Below are positions 14,932-15,519 of a stretch of 15,519 nucleotides of DNA, piece after piece. The notes under the pieces were generated by a model that worked only from the letters and a program-made list of their open reading frames with translations, did no database searches and was not told the DNA's origin. This stretch comes from Ruminococcus flavefaciens (GTDB lineage: Bacteria > Bacillota > Clostridia > Oscillospirales > Ruminococcaceae). The stretch covers positions 1-15,519 of the forward strand of contig CADBQF010000252.1 of NCBI GenBank assembly GCA_902796705.1, read 5' to 3'. Position 1 is the first letter of the stretch. Each line of letters opens with the position of its first letter. A program made the position numbers and the translations under genes.

Positions 14932-15519
14932 ATATCATCCACTCGCCTGTCTGACAGCGGATAAAATCGTAATATTCTTCTGACGCTGAACGTTTAAGGG
15001 CTGAAAAGCTGTCGTCGAGCATACGCAGGACTTCTTTCATGCCGAGAAGCTCCGTCAGATTTTTCTGTCCTGTTTCTCTGTCGCTGAAATAGTCATACAG
15101 ATCATCGATGCAGGCATAGATGATCCCTGTCAGCCTGAAAGTATCATCATCTTCTTCTGTCAGAACACACTGTGAAAGCAGCAGTTCTGCCGATGTCCTG
15201 ACGAAGATCACCGATCTTTCCGCAGTATCTTCCCATGATGTCTGACAGCCGTGTGAATCCGTTTCTGCCTGTGCCGAGCGGCGGATAAGGCTGCAAATAT
15301 GCTCTGCCTTTTCCTGATCTGAACGCCTTATCTTCCCGATCCCGGCCGATATAAAACTCAGCAGTGCATCTTCCGGACTGTCGTGACATTCTATCTCCGA
15401 TGCGAGATATCGTTCAAGTTTTTCCGTAAATAGCCTTTGTACACTTTCTGTATCGCCCCCGTCAAAAGCCGCATCAGCCATGCAGCCGAGGACTGTATAC
15501 CCAACAGCCGCCCTCATAA
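14930..15519 (-). CDS. Unrecognised helical protein (5' partial)
   Basis: About 195 codons on the minus strand end in TAG at 14930-14932. The frame stays open to the window edge. An ATG at 15517 is the last visible start, but its upstream region is cut off, so the real start is unknown. The product is cytoplasmic-looking, acidic and probably all-helical, with several cysteines and no membrane segment or signal peptide. A C-terminal ligand-binding half of a TetR-type regulator would have this length and composition. However, no helix-turn-helix is visible and I cannot support that call. It is separated from fhs by the nested palindrome and the fhs promoter. Confidence 0.65.
   Translation of the reverse strand, partial: MRAAVGYTVLGCMADAAFDGGDTESVQRLFTEKLERYLASEIECHDSPEDALLSFISAGIGKIRRSDQEKAEHICSLIRRSAQAETDSHGCQTSWEDTAERSVIFVRTSAELLLSQCVLTEEDDDTFRLTGIIYACIDDLYDYFSDRETGQKNLTELLGMKEVLRMLDDSFSALKRSASEEYYDFIRCQTGEWMI

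Noticed and set aside
14767..14964. 65-codon plus-strand open frame through the palindrome
   Set aside because: It translates an inverted repeat and the antisense of a gene end, with no ribosome binding site.

Overview
The window looks like a chromosomal segment of a Clostridia-type Firmicute, most likely a Ruminococcus/Oscillospiraceae relative. The reasons are strong AGGAGG-type ribosome binding sites, moderate GC, AT-rich sigma-A promoters, and the gene set: an Fhs-type formate-THF ligase, rpiB-upp, a Gx-family membrane protein, and a CshA/DeaD-like helicase with a DbpA RNA-binding domain. The genus is an inference. I see no rRNA, tRNA, CRISPR array, transposase or phage gene.

Left part (1-3827): the 3' end of an AIM24-family gene (+) converges on a three-gene minus-strand operon across a bidirectional terminator. 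In transcription order the operon is an NYN-domain putative ribonuclease, a TrmH/SpoU-type RNA 2'-O-methyltransferase and a Gfo/Idh/MocA oxidoreductase. The gaps are 6 and 4 bp. The NYN gene is visibly more AT-rich than its neighbours, and its promoter is overlapped by an 11-bp-arm palindrome that could be an operator.

Middle (3840-7530): a corrinoid adenosyltransferase gene (+) has its own promoter and converges, with only 2 bp between stop codons, on a minus-strand pair: a Gx/heptaprenyl-diphosphate-synthase-component-I-like membrane protein and a 75-aa conserved-looking small protein. Next is a DEAD-box RNA helicase (+) with a good promoter, followed by a 33-35 aa single-span membrane peptide and a strong terminator.

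Right part (7477-14737), all minus strand: fhs-tsaE-tsaB-rpiB-upp form a compact operon running from the fhs promoter to a terminator after upp. They cover one-carbon activation, two t6A tRNA-modification proteins, the pentose phosphate pathway and uracil salvage. asnB follows with its own promoter, then pyrB and a terminator. AsnB and PyrB both consume aspartate. PyrB carries a C-terminal Cys4 tail resembling the zinc domain of the PyrI regulatory chain, without PyrI's nucleotide-binding domain.

Right edge (14796-15519): a nested, nearly continuous palindromic element of about 136 bp overlaps the stop codon of an unrecognised, truncated minus-strand gene.

Most genes are housekeeping. The least explained items are the NYN gene with its palindrome, the PyrB-Cys4 fusion, the nested palindrome and the small membrane peptide.
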